Shown: positions 1-5,903 of the stretch, one piece after another
Layout: the number at the start of each line of letters is the position of its first letter
Numbering within the stretch: position 1 is the first letter of the stretch
Assembly: GCA_900547455.1 (NCBI GenBank)
Contig: URGV01000055.1
Span: 1 to 11,035, forward strand
DNA from: an uncultured Oscillospiraceae bacterium
GTDB lineage: Bacteria; Bacillota; Clostridia; Oscillospirales; Ruminococcaceae
Length of the DNA: 11,035 nt
Direction of reading: 5' to 3'
The notes under the pieces: generated by a model
What the model saw: only the letters and a program-made list of their open reading frames with translations
Database searches by the model: none
What the model was told of the DNA's origin: nothing
Made by a program: the position numbers and the translations under genes

Positions 1-40
1 AAGAGGCCCCGGGTGCCCCCACCCACCCCTCGGTAGAGAG

Positions 41-72
41 AAAAAAGCCGGGGGCAGGGGCCCGCAGGCCCC
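41..72 (-). terminator. Probable intrinsic terminator of the marR-ABC operon
   Basis: Directly after the stop codon of the last ABC gene, the minus strand reads a GC-rich hairpin and then six T (A-run at 41-46). A 6-bp stem GGGGCC/GGCCCC with loop TGCG lies next to the stop, and an alternative pairing of GCC with GGC places the stem base right at the T-run. The exact fold is ambiguous because the segment is very GC-rich. Confidence 0.6.
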
Positions 73-1907
73 TAGCTCAGCTCAAACATGCCGTTGTAAA
101 GCTGATAATAAACCCCCTGCTGGGCAAGCAAATCCTCGTGGTTGCCGCGCTCGATGATGCGGCCCTGCTCCAGCACCATGATCGCGTCGGCGTTGCGCAC
201 CGTGCTCAGGCGGTGCGCAATGACAAAGACGGTGCGCCCCCTCATCAGCTGGTCCATCCCCTTCTCGATCAGCGACTCGGTGCGGGTGTCGATCGAGCTG
301 GTCGCCTCGTCCAGAATCAGCACCGGCGGGTCGGCCACCGCCGCGCGGGCAATCGCCAGCAGCTGCCGCTGGCCCTGGCTTAAGTTCGCGCCGTCCGAGG
401 TCACCATCGTGTCGTAGCCCTGCGGCAGGCGGCGGATGAAGGAGTCGGCGTTGGCGATTTTGGCCGCCCGCTCGATCTCCTCCTGGGTGGCGTCCAGCTT
501 GCCAAAACGGATGTTGTCCGCGATGGTGCCGGTGAACAGGTGGGTGTCCTGCAGCACGATGCCAAGGCTCCTTCGCAGGTCGTCCTTGCGGATCTGCTTA
601 ATATCGAAGCCGTCATAGAGAATCCGCCCGCGCTGGACGTCGTAGAAGCGGTTGATGAGGTTGGTGATGGTCGTCTTGCCCGCGCCGGTGGAGCCGACAA
701 AGGCGATCTTCTGGCCGGGCTTTGCGTAGAGGTTGATGTCGTGCAGGATGGGGTGGTCGGAGTCGTAGGCAAAGTCGACCTGTTCAAACCGCACGTCGCC
801 GCGCAAAGGCGTCAGCACGCCGTCCTCCTCCCGCCAGGCCCAGCGGTCGCTGCGTGTGTCGGCAGTTTCCCTGCCATTTTCGTCCACCCGCACCAGGCGG
901 ATGCTGCCCTTGTCCACCTCCGGCTCCAGGTCCATGGCCTGGAACACCCGCTCCGCACCGGCCATCGCCGCCAGCAGGAAGTTACTCTGCTGGGTGAACT
1001 GGTTGATCGGGGCCGCGGCCTGGCGTACAAAGACCAGGTAGCTTGCCAGGCTGCCCACGTCGGTCAGCCCCTGCAGCGCCATGATGCCGCCCAGCACCGC
1101 CACAATCGCGTAGTTGATGTAGGAGATGGTGACCACCGCCGGCACCATCGTCGCCGCGTAGGACTGCGCGCCGGTGCCGGCCTTGCGCAGCGCCTCGTTT
1201 TTCTCGTGGAAGGTTTTGAGGTTTGCCGCCTCGTGGTTAAAGACCTTGACCACCTTCTGCCCGGCCACCATCTCCTCGATGTAGCCGTCCAGGTCGCCCA
1301 GGCTCTGCTGCTGCACGGTGTAGTAGGCCTTGCTGCGCTTTCCGGAAAAGCGCACATACCAGAACATCACCAGATAGCAGACGGTGACGATCAGCGAGAG
1401 CTGCCAGTTGAGGATGTACAGAATGATCAGCGTGCCCGCAATCTGGATAAAGCTCTGAATCACCATCGAGAAGCTGTTGTTTAAGGCGTCGGCGATGGTG
1501 TCGACGTCGTTGGTGAAGTAGCTCATCACGTCGCCGTGCCGCTGGGTGTCAAAAAAGCGCAGCGGCAGCGTCTGCAGGTGGGCAAACAGGTCGCGGCGGA
1601 TGTCGAACAGCACCTTCTGCGCGGCCTTGACCATGATCTGGGTGTAGCCGTAGGCGGAGAGCACGCCGACAACATAGATGGCCACCGTCACCGCGATGCC
1701 CGCCACCAGCGTGTCAAAGCTGCCGTCGGTGAGGCTGTTGACCACCGGGCGAATCATATAGGTGCCCAGCAGGTTTGCCAGGGCGCTGACCGAGACCAGC
1801 ACCGCCACCGCCAGCAGCAAAAACTTGTGCCGGCCCATATAGGAAAAGAGGGTGCCCAGGGTGTACCGCAGGTCCTTCGGTTTTTTTGCACTAAGCTGTC
1901 TGGCCAT
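72..1907 (-). CDS. ABC exporter half-transporter, catalytic subunit of a heterodimer (YfiC/LmrD-type)
   Basis: This 611-residue protein fuses a six-helix exporter membrane domain (about 1-325) to a nucleotide-binding domain (about 370-611). It should pump drugs or lipophilic compounds out across the cytoplasmic membrane using ATP. Visible motifs are Walker A GSTGAGKT (405-412), Q-loop Gln453, signature LSQGQ (509-513), Walker B VLILD with catalytic Glu534, and H-loop His565. The signature departs from LSGGQ, while Walker A, Walker B and the switch histidine are intact. That is the pattern of the subunit contributing the catalytic Walker motifs in asymmetric heterodimers. A linker of about 35 residues (335-370, containing WAW) separates the two domains. 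The ATG at 1907 is preceded by AAAGGGGGTC, and the gene overlaps the end of its partner by 17 bases, which implies translational coupling. The family is certain; the substrate is unknown. Confidence 0.95.
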   Translation of the reverse strand: MARQLSAKKPKDLRYTLGTLFSYMGRHKFLLLAVAVLVSVSALANLLGTYMIRPVVNSLTDGSFDTLVAGIAVTVAIYVVGVLSAYGYTQIMVKAAQKVLFDIRRDLFAHLQTLPLRFFDTQRHGDVMSYFTNDVDTIADALNNSFSMVIQSFIQIAGTLIILYILNWQLSLIVTVCYLVMFWYVRFSGKRSKAYYTVQQQSLGDLDGYIEEMVAGQKVVKVFNHEAANLKTFHEKNEALRKAGTGAQSYAATMVPAVVTISYINYAIVAVLGGIMALQGLTDVGSLASYLVFVRQAAAPINQFTQQSNFLLAAMAGAERVFQAMDLEPEVDKGSIRLVRVDENGRETADTRSDRWAWREEDGVLTPLRGDVRFEQVDFAYDSDHPILHDINLYAKPGQKIAFVGSTGAGKTTITNLINRFYDVQRGRILYDGFDIKQIRKDDLRRSLGIVLQDTHLFTGTIADNIRFGKLDATQEEIERAAKIANADSFIRRLPQGYDTMVTSDGANLSQGQRQLLAIARAAVADPPVLILDEATSSIDTRTESLIEKGMDQLMRGRTVFVIAHRLSTVRNADAIMVLEQGRIIERGNHEDLLAQQGVYYQLYNGMFELS

Positions 1908-3636
1908 GCAGCTGACCCCCTTTCATCTGAGAGTGATAGATTTCCTGATAGATCGGATCGCCGGCCAGCAGCTCATCGTGGGTGCCGACGGCATGGATGC
2001 GGCCGTTTTCCATAATGACAATCTGGTCGCTGTCCATCACCGAGGTGACGCGCTGGGCGATGATGATTTTGGTGACCTCCTGCAGCTTTGCAAGCTCCGC
2101 GCGGATTTTGGCCTCGGTGGCGGTGTCCACCGCGCTGGTGGAGTCGTCAAAGATCAGAATCTTCGGATTTTTGAGCAGGGTGCGCGCGATGCACAGCCGC
2201 TGCTTCTGCCCGCCGGAGACGTTGACGCCGCCCTGCCCGAGGTCGGTGTCCAGACCTTTCGGCATCCGCTGCAAAAATTCGTCGGCGCAGGCCGCCCTGC
2301 AGGCCGCCCACAGCGTCTCGTCGCTGGCGTCCGGGTTGCCCCACTTGAGGTTTTCCCGCACCGTGCCGGAGAACAGGACGTTTTTCTGCAGCACGATGCC
2401 CACCGCGTCGCGCAGCGCCTGCAGGTCGTATGCGCGCACATCCTGTCCGCCGACCCTGACGCTGCCCTCGCTGACGTCGTAGAGCCGCGGGATCAGCTGC
2501 ACCAGGCTGCTCTTGGCCGAGCCGGTGCCGCCCAGAATCCCCACCGTCTGCCCCGCTTTGATATGCAGCGTGACGTTGGAGAGGGCGCTCTCCTGCGCCT
2601 TGCTGCTGTATTGAAAGCTGACATTTTCAAAGTCGACGCTGCCGTCCGGGATGACCCTGACAGCGTCCTGCGGGGAGGCAAGCTCCACCTCCTCCTGCAG
2701 CACCTCACTGATGCGGCGGGCGGAGGCCAGCGACCGGGTCAGCAGCAGAAAGACGTTGGAAATCATCATCATCGAGTTCATGACCTGAAAGACATAGCTC
2801 AAAAAGCCGGTCAGGTCGCCCACCTGCAGCTGGGCGGAGAGCACCATGTTGCCGCCGAACCACATGATCAGCACCACCGCCACATACATGGTCAGCTGAA
2901 AGGCCGGGAGATTGAGCACCGCGTAGTGAAAGGTGGTCTGGCTGGTGTCCATCAGCAGGGTGTTGACCTGCTGGAATTTTTCCACCTCATACTCGCCGCG
3001 CACAAACGCCTTCACCGCGCGGATGGCGGTCAGGCCCTCCTGCACGACGTTGTTGAGCTTATCCACCGCGCCCTGCAGGACGGTGTACATCGGCGCGACC
3101 TTGCGCAGGATGAAAAACAGAATCACACCCAGCACCGGCGCGCAGACCAGAAAGACCACCGCCAGCTCCGGGTTCATCCAGAACGAGAGCCCCACGCCCA
3201 TAATCAGCATCATCGGGCCGCGCACCATCGGGCGGAAACCGCCGTTGATGGCGTTCTGCAAGACGGTGACGTCGGTGGTCATGCGGGTAATCAGCGACGA
3301 GGTCTCGAAGTGGTCGAGGTTGGAAAAGGCGTAGTTCTGCACCTTTTCGTACTGTGCCTCGCGGATGCTGGCGCCCCAGCCATAGGCGGCGCGGGCGGCA
3401 AAGCGCGCGTACAAAAGCCCGGTGATCAGCGCAAACAGGGCGCAGAGCCCCATCTGCACGCCCTTGTTTAGGATGTAGGAGATGTCCCGGTTGGCGACGC
3501 CGACGTCGATTAAGTCGGCCATCAGCATGGGGATGAACAGCTCAAAGGCCGTCTCCACCACAATCAGCAGCATGCCGATCACCATGTCCCACCGGTATGC
3601 CCCCAGGTATTTAAGCAGTTGTTTGAGGTCCTTCAT
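1891..3636 (-). CDS. ABC exporter half-transporter, degenerate-site subunit (YfiB/LmrC-type)
   Basis: This is a 581-residue half-transporter with six predicted membrane helices (about 15-300) followed by a nucleotide-binding domain (335-581). Its signature VSGGQ (473-477) is essentially canonical. Its own ATP-handling residues are degenerate: the Walker A glycine before Lys375 is Ala374 (GGTGSAKS), the catalytic glutamate is Asp498 (FDDSTS), and the switch histidine is Gln528 (IAQR). Established work on heterodimeric exporters such as TM287/288 and BmrCD shows this arrangement, with one non-hydrolytic site; the pairing here is inferred from gene adjacency and complementary motifs. I chose the ATG at 3634-3636 because GGGGGAGGGTC lies directly upstream and the protein then begins MKDLKQLL, as usual for the family. 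A longer reading frame to 3693 lies inside marR and lacks such a site. The gene overlaps marR by 26 bases and the next ABC gene by 17. Confidence 0.94.
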   Translation of the reverse strand: MKDLKQLLKYLGAYRWDMVIGMLLIVVETAFELFIPMLMADLIDVGVANRDISYILNKGVQMGLCALFALITGLLYARFAARAAYGWGASIREAQYEKVQNYAFSNLDHFETSSLITRMTTDVTVLQNAINGGFRPMVRGPMMLIMGVGLSFWMNPELAVVFLVCAPVLGVILFFILRKVAPMYTVLQGAVDKLNNVVQEGLTAIRAVKAFVRGEYEVEKFQQVNTLLMDTSQTTFHYAVLNLPAFQLTMYVAVVLIMWFGGNMVLSAQLQVGDLTGFLSYVFQVMNSMMMISNVFLLLTRSLASARRISEVLQEEVELASPQDAVRVIPDGSVDFENVSFQYSSKAQESALSNVTLHIKAGQTVGILGGTGSAKSSLVQLIPRLYDVSEGSVRVGGQDVRAYDLQALRDAVGIVLQKNVLFSGTVRENLKWGNPDASDETLWAACRAACADEFLQRMPKGLDTDLGQGGVNVSGGQKQRLCIARTLLKNPKILIFDDSTSAVDTATEAKIRAELAKLQEVTKIIIAQRVTSVMDSDQIVIMENGRIHAVGTHDELLAGDPIYQEIYHSQMKGGQLHGQTA

Positions 3637-4066
3637 GACCCTCCCCCTTTTCGGCATGTAAATTTTGGTAGGCGCGCGACAGGTATCCGGCAAAGGCTTC
3701 GCGCTCCTGCGGCGTGAAGCCGCGCAGCATCCGCTCCTCCAGCTCGCCGCAGCACTGCTGCCAGGCGTCGCAGGCCTGCCGTCCCTTTTCGGTCAGCTCG
3801 ACCAGGTTGCTTCTCCTGCTGTGCGCGCTTAACCTGCGGGTGATGAACCCGCCCTTTTCCAGCGAGTCGAGCATGCGGGAAACGGCCGCCGAATCGACCT
3901 CGAAGTAACCCGCCAGCTGCTTTTGCGGGCAGGGTCCATTCTTCGCAAGGTAGGTTAATATCTTTGGCTGCCCCACCTCCAGTCCGATGCGCCCGATGCA
4001 GGGACGCAGCTGGTTGCGCTGGGCGTGAAAAGCCCGGTAAAGCAGCATGTGAAAGGTTCTCTCCAT
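3611..4066 (-). CDS. MarR-family transcriptional regulator of the ABC exporter operon
   Basis: This is a 151-residue MarR-type winged-helix protein, close to the usual 140-150. The DNA-binding region spans about residues 28-100: a helix around GQPKILTYLA, the helix-turn-helix with CPQKQLAGYFEV and recognition helix DSAAVSRMLDSLEKGG, then a basic wing (RRLSAHSRRSNLVELTEKG). The flanking helices would form the dimer interface. MarR proteins usually repress neighbouring efflux genes and lose DNA binding on binding small phenolic or other ligands; the ligand here is unknown. The ATG at 4064-4066 follows GGAGG with a 6-base spacer. It is the first gene of an operon with two ABC exporter genes and overlaps the next one by 26 bases. 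Its leader contains an array of TCAA/TTGA half-sites, including the perfect palindrome TTGATATATCAA, so autorepression is likely. Confidence 0.95.
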   Translation of the reverse strand: MERTFHMLLYRAFHAQRNQLRPCIGRIGLEVGQPKILTYLAKNGPCPQKQLAGYFEVDSAAVSRMLDSLEKGGFITRRLSAHSRRSNLVELTEKGRQACDAWQQCCGELEERMLRGFTPQEREAFAGYLSRAYQNLHAEKGEGHEGPQTTA

Positions 4067-4093
4067 TCTGCACCTCCAAAAAAAGTTGTGTTC

Positions 4094-4137
4094 TCAACCG
4101 TTGAACAGGTCAACAATTGATATATCAACTGTTTTGA
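4094..4137. promoter_or_regulatory. Candidate MarR operator array (six alternating half-sites)
   Basis: On the plus strand, TCAA starts at 4094, 4110 and 4125, and TTGA starts at 4101, 4117 and 4134, so the two half-sites alternate at 7-9 base steps and each repeats every 15-17 bases. The central pair forms the perfect 12-base palindrome TTGATATATCAA (4117-4128), and another pair forms TCAACCGTTGA (4094-4104). The array lies between the -10 box and the ribosome binding site of marR. MarR dimers typically bind palindromes of about this size. That this is their operator is inference. Confidence 0.7.
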
Positions 4138-4144
4138 CAGTTCT

Positions 4145-4172
4145 ATTATATCCCTCCTGCCCGCTTTGTCAA
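4145..4172 (-). promoter_or_regulatory. Sigma-A-type promoter of the marR-ABC operon
   Basis: Read on the minus strand, a perfect -35 TTGACA (4167-4172) and perfect -10 TATAAT (4145-4150) are separated by 16 bases. Transcription should start near 4138, at the edge of the half-site array, leaving a leader of about 70 bases before marR. Such a strong promoter placed against operators fits a repressed, inducible operon. Confidence 0.85.
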
Positions 4173-4186
4173 GGGAAAGCGGCGCG

Positions 4187-4227
4187 AAAAAAGCAGCTTT
4201 TGCTGCCAGCTGACAACAAAAGCTGCT
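4187..4227 (-). terminator. Intrinsic terminator of the MATE gene
   Basis: On the minus strand an 11-bp perfect stem AGCAGCTTTTG/CAAAAGCTGCT (arms 4217-4227 and 4192-4202) with a 14-base loop runs into a T-run (4187-4192). It starts about 20 bases after the MATE stop codon and lies upstream of the marR promoter, so it separates the MATE transcript from the marR-ABC operon. Confidence 0.88.
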
Positions 4228-4248
4228 GTGAAAAAAAAACGGATTGTG

Positions 4249-5577
4249 CTACTGCCGCACCGATTTGCGGTAGACGATGAGCGAGACCGCCGCCGTGACA
4301 AGCTCGGTGATCCAGAAGGCGTGCCAGACCCCCACCGCCCCAAAGATGCGGCTGAGCACAAAGGCGACCGGCAGGATGACCAGCGCATAGCGGAACAGCG
4401 AGATGACAAAGGACTGGGTGCCCTTGCCCAGCCCCTCCAGCGCTCCGGAGGAGGCCACCGACACCGCCGAAGGGATAAAGCCCAGGCTGATGATGCGCAG
4501 CGCCGTTTCGCCCAGCGAGATGGTCTCGGGGTTGTCGGTAAACATCGCCATCAGCGGCCCGGCAAAGACAAAGCAGATCGCCGTCCCCGCCGCCATGATG
4601 ACAGCGCACAGCCCCAGGGTGACGTTATAGATGCTGCGCACCCGCCGGTGCTCCCCGGCGCCAAAGTTGTAGCCGATCAGCGGGCGCATTCCCTGGATGA
4701 TGCCGCTGGCCGGCAGGTAGAGGAAGGTTTGCAGCTTGTAGTAGATTCCCAGAATCACCACATAGGCCTGCGAGAAGGCCGCCAGCATGGCGTTGAGCGC
4801 CGAGATCAGCAGCGAGGGCAGCGCCAGATTCAGCGTCGCCGGGATGCCGATGGCGTAGAGCTTTTTGTCAAGCCGGGCGTTGGGGCGCAGGTATCTTCTG
4901 CCCAGCCGCAGCGGGAGCTGGACGGTGCGGTAGATGACAAGGTAGATTGCCAGCGTCACCACCTGCCCGATGCCGGTGGCCAGCGCCGCCCCGCGAATCC
5001 CCATCTGCGGGAAGGGGCCGATGCCGAAGATCAGCATCGGGTCAAGCACAATGTTGGTGATGCAGCCGGACAGCAGGGCCAGCATCGTCTCCTTCATCCT
5101 GCCGACCGCCTGGTAGATCTTCTCAAACGAGAGGCTGACCATGATGACCACCGAGAAGGAGAAGGCGATGCCGGCATACTGGCTGCCCAGCTCGATCACC
5201 GTCCGGTCGTCGGTGAACATCCCCAGAAACCACGGCATCAGCGGGATGCACACCGCGGTCAGCACCAGGCCGTGCAGCGCCGAAAGCGCCGTGCCGTGGG
5301 TCGCCGCCATGCTGGCGCTCTCCGGCTGGCGCGCACCCAGGTGGTAGGCGATGACCGCATTGATGCCCACGCCAAAGCCGATGGCGACGGCGTTGATCAG
5401 ATTCTGCACCGGGTAGACCAGCGAGAGCGCCGTCATCGCCTGCTCGCTGATCTGGGCGACAAAGAAGCTGTCCACGATGTTATATAGAGAGTTGACCAGC
5501 ATCGAGACGACCATCGGCAGCGCCATCGACAAAATCAGCGGCAGCACCGGTTTTTCTTTCATAAAGCTATCGTTCAT
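4249..5577 (-). CDS. MATE-family multidrug/cation antiporter
   Basis: This is a 442-residue integral membrane protein of the MATE family (MepA/DinF-like branch), of typical length for its twelve membrane helices. The N-terminal repeat shows the familiar run PLILSMALPMVVSMLVNSLY, then NIVDSFFVAQIS and, later, GINAVIAYHLGARQ; the second half repeats the topology with GMRPLIGYNFGAG near its first loop. Such proteins export organic cations and drugs in exchange for sodium or protons. I place the start at the ATG at 5575-5577 (MNDSFMKEKP), because GGAGG (5584-5588) sits 6 bases before it. The ATG at 5581-5583 directly abuts that site, and a longer frame to a TTG at 5670 runs through a terminator hairpin and is unlikely to be translated. 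The gene has its own promoter, an attenuator-like leader and a terminator, so it is a separate unit from the neighbouring marR operon. Confidence 0.94.
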   Translation of the reverse strand: MNDSFMKEKPVLPLILSMALPMVVSMLVNSLYNIVDSFFVAQISEQAMTALSLVYPVQNLINAVAIGFGVGINAVIAYHLGARQPESASMAATHGTALSALHGLVLTAVCIPLMPWFLGMFTDDRTVIELGSQYAGIAFSFSVVIMVSLSFEKIYQAVGRMKETMLALLSGCITNIVLDPMLIFGIGPFPQMGIRGAALATGIGQVVTLAIYLVIYRTVQLPLRLGRRYLRPNARLDKKLYAIGIPATLNLALPSLLISALNAMLAAFSQAYVVILGIYYKLQTFLYLPASGIIQGMRPLIGYNFGAGEHRRVRSIYNVTLGLCAVIMAAGTAICFVFAGPLMAMFTDNPETISLGETALRIISLGFIPSAVSVASSGALEGLGKGTQSFVISLFRYALVILPVAFVLSRIFGAVGVWHAFWITELVTAAVSLIVYRKSVRQ

Positions 5578-5583
5578 ATCCAT

Positions 5584-5588
5584 CCTCC
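5584..5588 (-). promoter_or_regulatory. Ribosome binding site that decides the MATE start
   Basis: GGAGG on the minus strand touches the ATG at 5581-5583 with no spacer but lies 6 bases from the in-frame ATG at 5575-5577. Normal spacing therefore favours the downstream ATG. Confidence 0.75.
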
Positions 5589-5612
5589 ATTTTTGCTTTT
5601 TCCCCAGGACAC

Positions 5613-5652
5613 AAAAAAAGCCGCACAACCATCCATCGGACGATTGTGTGGC
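5613..5652 (-). terminator. Leader terminator (putative attenuator) of the MATE gene
   Basis: In the minus-strand leader, between the promoter and the ribosome binding site, a hairpin of about 15 bp (5620-5652) is followed at once by seven T (5613-5619). From the base, GCC pairs with GGC, then one A/C mismatch, CACAA with TTGTG, and a further six pairs (two of them wobble) capped by a GAT triloop. No gene lies upstream on this strand, so the terminator can only act on the MATE transcript itself. That position is diagnostic of attenuation. Confidence 0.78.
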
Positions 5653-5697
5653 GAAAAGAGCTTGTGTCAAACGGGAAAGCTAAAAAATCCACACCAA
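5644..5697 (-). promoter_or_regulatory. Candidate antiterminator structure in the MATE leader
   Basis: On the minus strand the segment at 5689-5697 (TTGGTGTGG) can pair with the terminator's 5' arm at 5644-5651 (CCACACAA) with one bulged G. Inside, AGCTT (5677-5681) pairs with AAGCT (5659-5663), leaving a symmetric 7/7 internal loop. Forming this structure would break the terminator. I did not recognise a known riboswitch class, and pairing energies were not computed. Confidence 0.5.
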
Positions 5698-5706
5698 ATT
5701 TTGGTG
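5692..5706. repeat. 15-base palindrome at the MATE transcription start
   Basis: CACCAAATTTTGGTG is a perfect odd palindrome overlapping the predicted start point. As DNA it could be an operator. As RNA it could form a 5' hairpin that competes with the antiterminator, because it uses the same bases (5692-5697). Confidence 0.6.
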
Positions 5707-5711
5707 CTTTT

Positions 5712-5741
5712 ATTCTAGCATATCGCCCGATGTTCTGTCAA
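5712..5741 (-). promoter_or_regulatory. Sigma-A-type promoter of the MATE gene
   Basis: On the minus strand, TTGACA (5736-5741) and TAGAAT (5712-5717) are separated by 18 bases. The predicted start is near 5705-5707, giving a leader of roughly 130 bases before the MATE start codon, long for an unregulated gene. Confidence 0.8.
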
Positions 5742-5758
5742 GCTTCACCAAAATACCA

Positions 5759-5793
5759 GGGCAAAAAAAGGCAACCTACCCCAGTTTTTGCCC
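5759..5793. repeat. Inverted repeat between divergent promoters
   Basis: GGGCAAAAA (5759-5767) and TTTTTGCCC (5785-5793) form a perfect 9-bp inverted repeat with a 17-base spacer. It sits between the MATE -35 box and the promoter of the 5904 gene. It could be an operator or a structural element; nothing shows which. Confidence 0.5.
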
Positions 5794-5826
5794 TCTCCCC
5801 TCCCCGCATCTAGAGTGGGCGGATGG

Positions 5827-5855
5827 TTGACGGAACAAGGGGCGCGTCCTATAAT
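5827..5855 (+). promoter_or_regulatory. Sigma-A-type promoter of the M29/NicX-like gene
   Basis: TTGACG (5827-5832) and a perfect TATAAT (5850-5855) are separated by the optimal 17 bases. Transcription should start near 5862, giving a leader of about 40 bases before the ATG at 5904. Confidence 0.87.
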
Positions 5856-5903
5856 GGGAGTAACTTCATTTTGATCTAAACTACAAAAACGGAGGGAGCT
5901 TTT

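Noticed and set aside
1852..3471. Plus-strand open frame of 539 codons opposite the ABC gene
   Set aside because: It is antisense to a clear ABC exporter gene, has no ribosome binding site, and its product is histidine-, glutamine- and arginine-rich low-complexity sequence typical of a GC-rich shadow frame.
4228..5487. Plus-strand open frame of 419 codons opposite the MATE gene
   Set aside because: Same shadow pattern: antisense to recognisable membrane helices, composition dominated by Arg, Asp, Gln and His, no family resemblance.
5578..5670. N-terminal extension of the MATE protein from a TTG at 5670
   Set aside because: It would be translated through the leader terminator hairpin and its T-run, and lacks a ribosome binding site. 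The ATG at 5577 has one at ideal spacing.
5613..5707. Known riboswitch class in the MATE leader (guanidine, preQ1, NMT1)
   Set aside because: I could not match the conserved bases of any of these classes by eye, so I report only an unassigned attenuator-like structure.
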